Positions 55,821-56,562 of a stretch of DNA of 56,562 nt are shown here, piece after piece. The stretch spans positions 1-56,562 of the forward strand of contig JANQBS010000250.1 of the NCBI GenBank assembly GCA_033085395.1, read 5' to 3'. The position numbers and the translations under genes are program-made. The stretch is from Xanthoparmelia taractica. Its lineage: Eukaryota > Ascomycota > Lecanoromycetes > Lecanorales > Parmeliaceae. The notes below the pieces were generated by a model. It had not been told where the DNA came from. It saw only the letters and a list, made by a program, of their open reading frames with translations, and ran no database searches. Each line of letters begins with the position of its first letter. Position 1 is the stretch's first letter.

Positions 55821-56562
55821 GATTAAGGCTTTGGGCAAGGATACAGTGAGATTTTTACTGAAAATGGTATGACCTGGGTTCTCTGGGTATGCGTAGCTGT
55901 GAACAGGTACGAATACACTCCCCATCTTGCAGCAGACGATTTACCCTCGTACTTGTAGATCTGCGCAAAATCCTCCAAACATCGCAATCTGGTCTGAGAC
56001 AGATGGTCAAACACAGATAAGTTTAAAACCCTCGAAACGTGGCAGCGGTTCTTCTTCCGCGAGGGACAGGTTTCAACAACCCTAGGCGCCGCCCCTATAA
56101 CAACTTCCGAGCCGTCGTTTCAATACTATCTATAACACAGACTTTGATTCTTGCAAGGAAAATAGATGGGAGCTTGAAGCGCAGAGTTTGACGGCTGGCA
56201 GGGGCGGAGTTGAAACACGCCACGAACAGAAATGAAAGGATGAGAAGGGTCCTGTAGGCACAGGCATTATTCAAGCATTAAGGAACCGTGTGCTGCTGGG
56301 ACAAGCTGAGAAGCATGAACATAGAGGGCAGACGCAGCAAGTAAATTGCGGACATAAGGCCGGTATAACGCAAAATGCACGCAACCGTTTCTGAACAGCT
56401 TGAGTCTTAAGATATGTAGGAGCCTGTCGAGGGAAATTTTCCACTTTGATCCGGCTAAACTTCGGAATGTTTCGCCGCTAGAAGGGTTCACCCCCACTGC
56501 GGCCAGTCATAGGGCTGAACAGTATTTTCAGTAGATCTTTTGTAATTTACTAGCTATATCTA
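55821..56562. other. Terminal intergenic region
   Basis: About 740 bp up to the window end, with only short frames. It holds the promoter of the secreted protein at 54990-55820. Confidence 0.55.

Overview
The window is nuclear DNA of a filamentous ascomycete (Pezizomycotina). The evidence is short introns of about 36-170 bp with GT-AG borders and one GC-AG, densely packed genes on both strands, a Pth11-type receptor, fungal NLR (NACHT) genes, CRH, GH55 and GH71 wall enzymes, a striatin of the STRIPAK complex, and an AT-rich transposon island whose decay pattern (C-to-T and G-to-A, stops at expected Gln/Trp codons) fits repeat-induced point mutation (RIP). The class cannot be fixed from the sequence alone.

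Layout. 1-5575: AT-rich, RIP-decayed repeat island with remnants of Ty3/Gypsy retrotransposons (RNase H, reverse transcriptase and integrase zinc-binding regions, all with stops), two oppositely oriented copies of a ~271-bp MITE with TA target sites, a 97-bp duplicated segment and a 9-bp tandem array. The border to gene-rich DNA is sharp. 5.7-16.9 kb: mostly housekeeping genes, all on the minus strand: a membrane-anchored histidine-phosphatase-like protein, striatin, Rad14/XPA and Pho88/Snd3, with a 3.8-kb gap between striatin and Rad14. 16.9-23.0 kb: a 6-kb stretch without a convincing gene, holding a striking pyrimidine-to-purine strand switch. 23.0-26.0 kb: Pth11-like receptor (+) tail to tail with PIG-P/Gpi19 (-).

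27.2-56 kb is an accessory-looking region rich in secreted proteins. It holds a transmembrane pepsin-like protease with a problem near its 5' end, a frameshifted NLR-ankyrin pseudogene, a CRH-type GH16 transglycosylase, a cyclophilin with an N-terminal extension, a GH71 alpha-1,3-glucanase, a secreted SLT/lysozyme-like protein, a GH55 beta-1,3-glucanase, an intact NACHT NLR, an unrecognised multi-exon gene, a secreted PI-PLC-like phosphodiesterase, and a secreted protein resembling a metallopeptidase without its metal motif.

How they may work together: four proteins between the two NLR loci act, by family, on cell-wall polymers (chitin-glucan crosslinks, alpha-1,3-glucan, peptidoglycan-like substrate, beta-1,3-glucan). 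This is the best candidate for an undescribed functional neighbourhood: a wall-attack and immune-receptor island. That link is inferred from position only. Exon coordinates were derived by hand from reading frame and splice signals, and the coding lengths quoted are those that keep the frame open.
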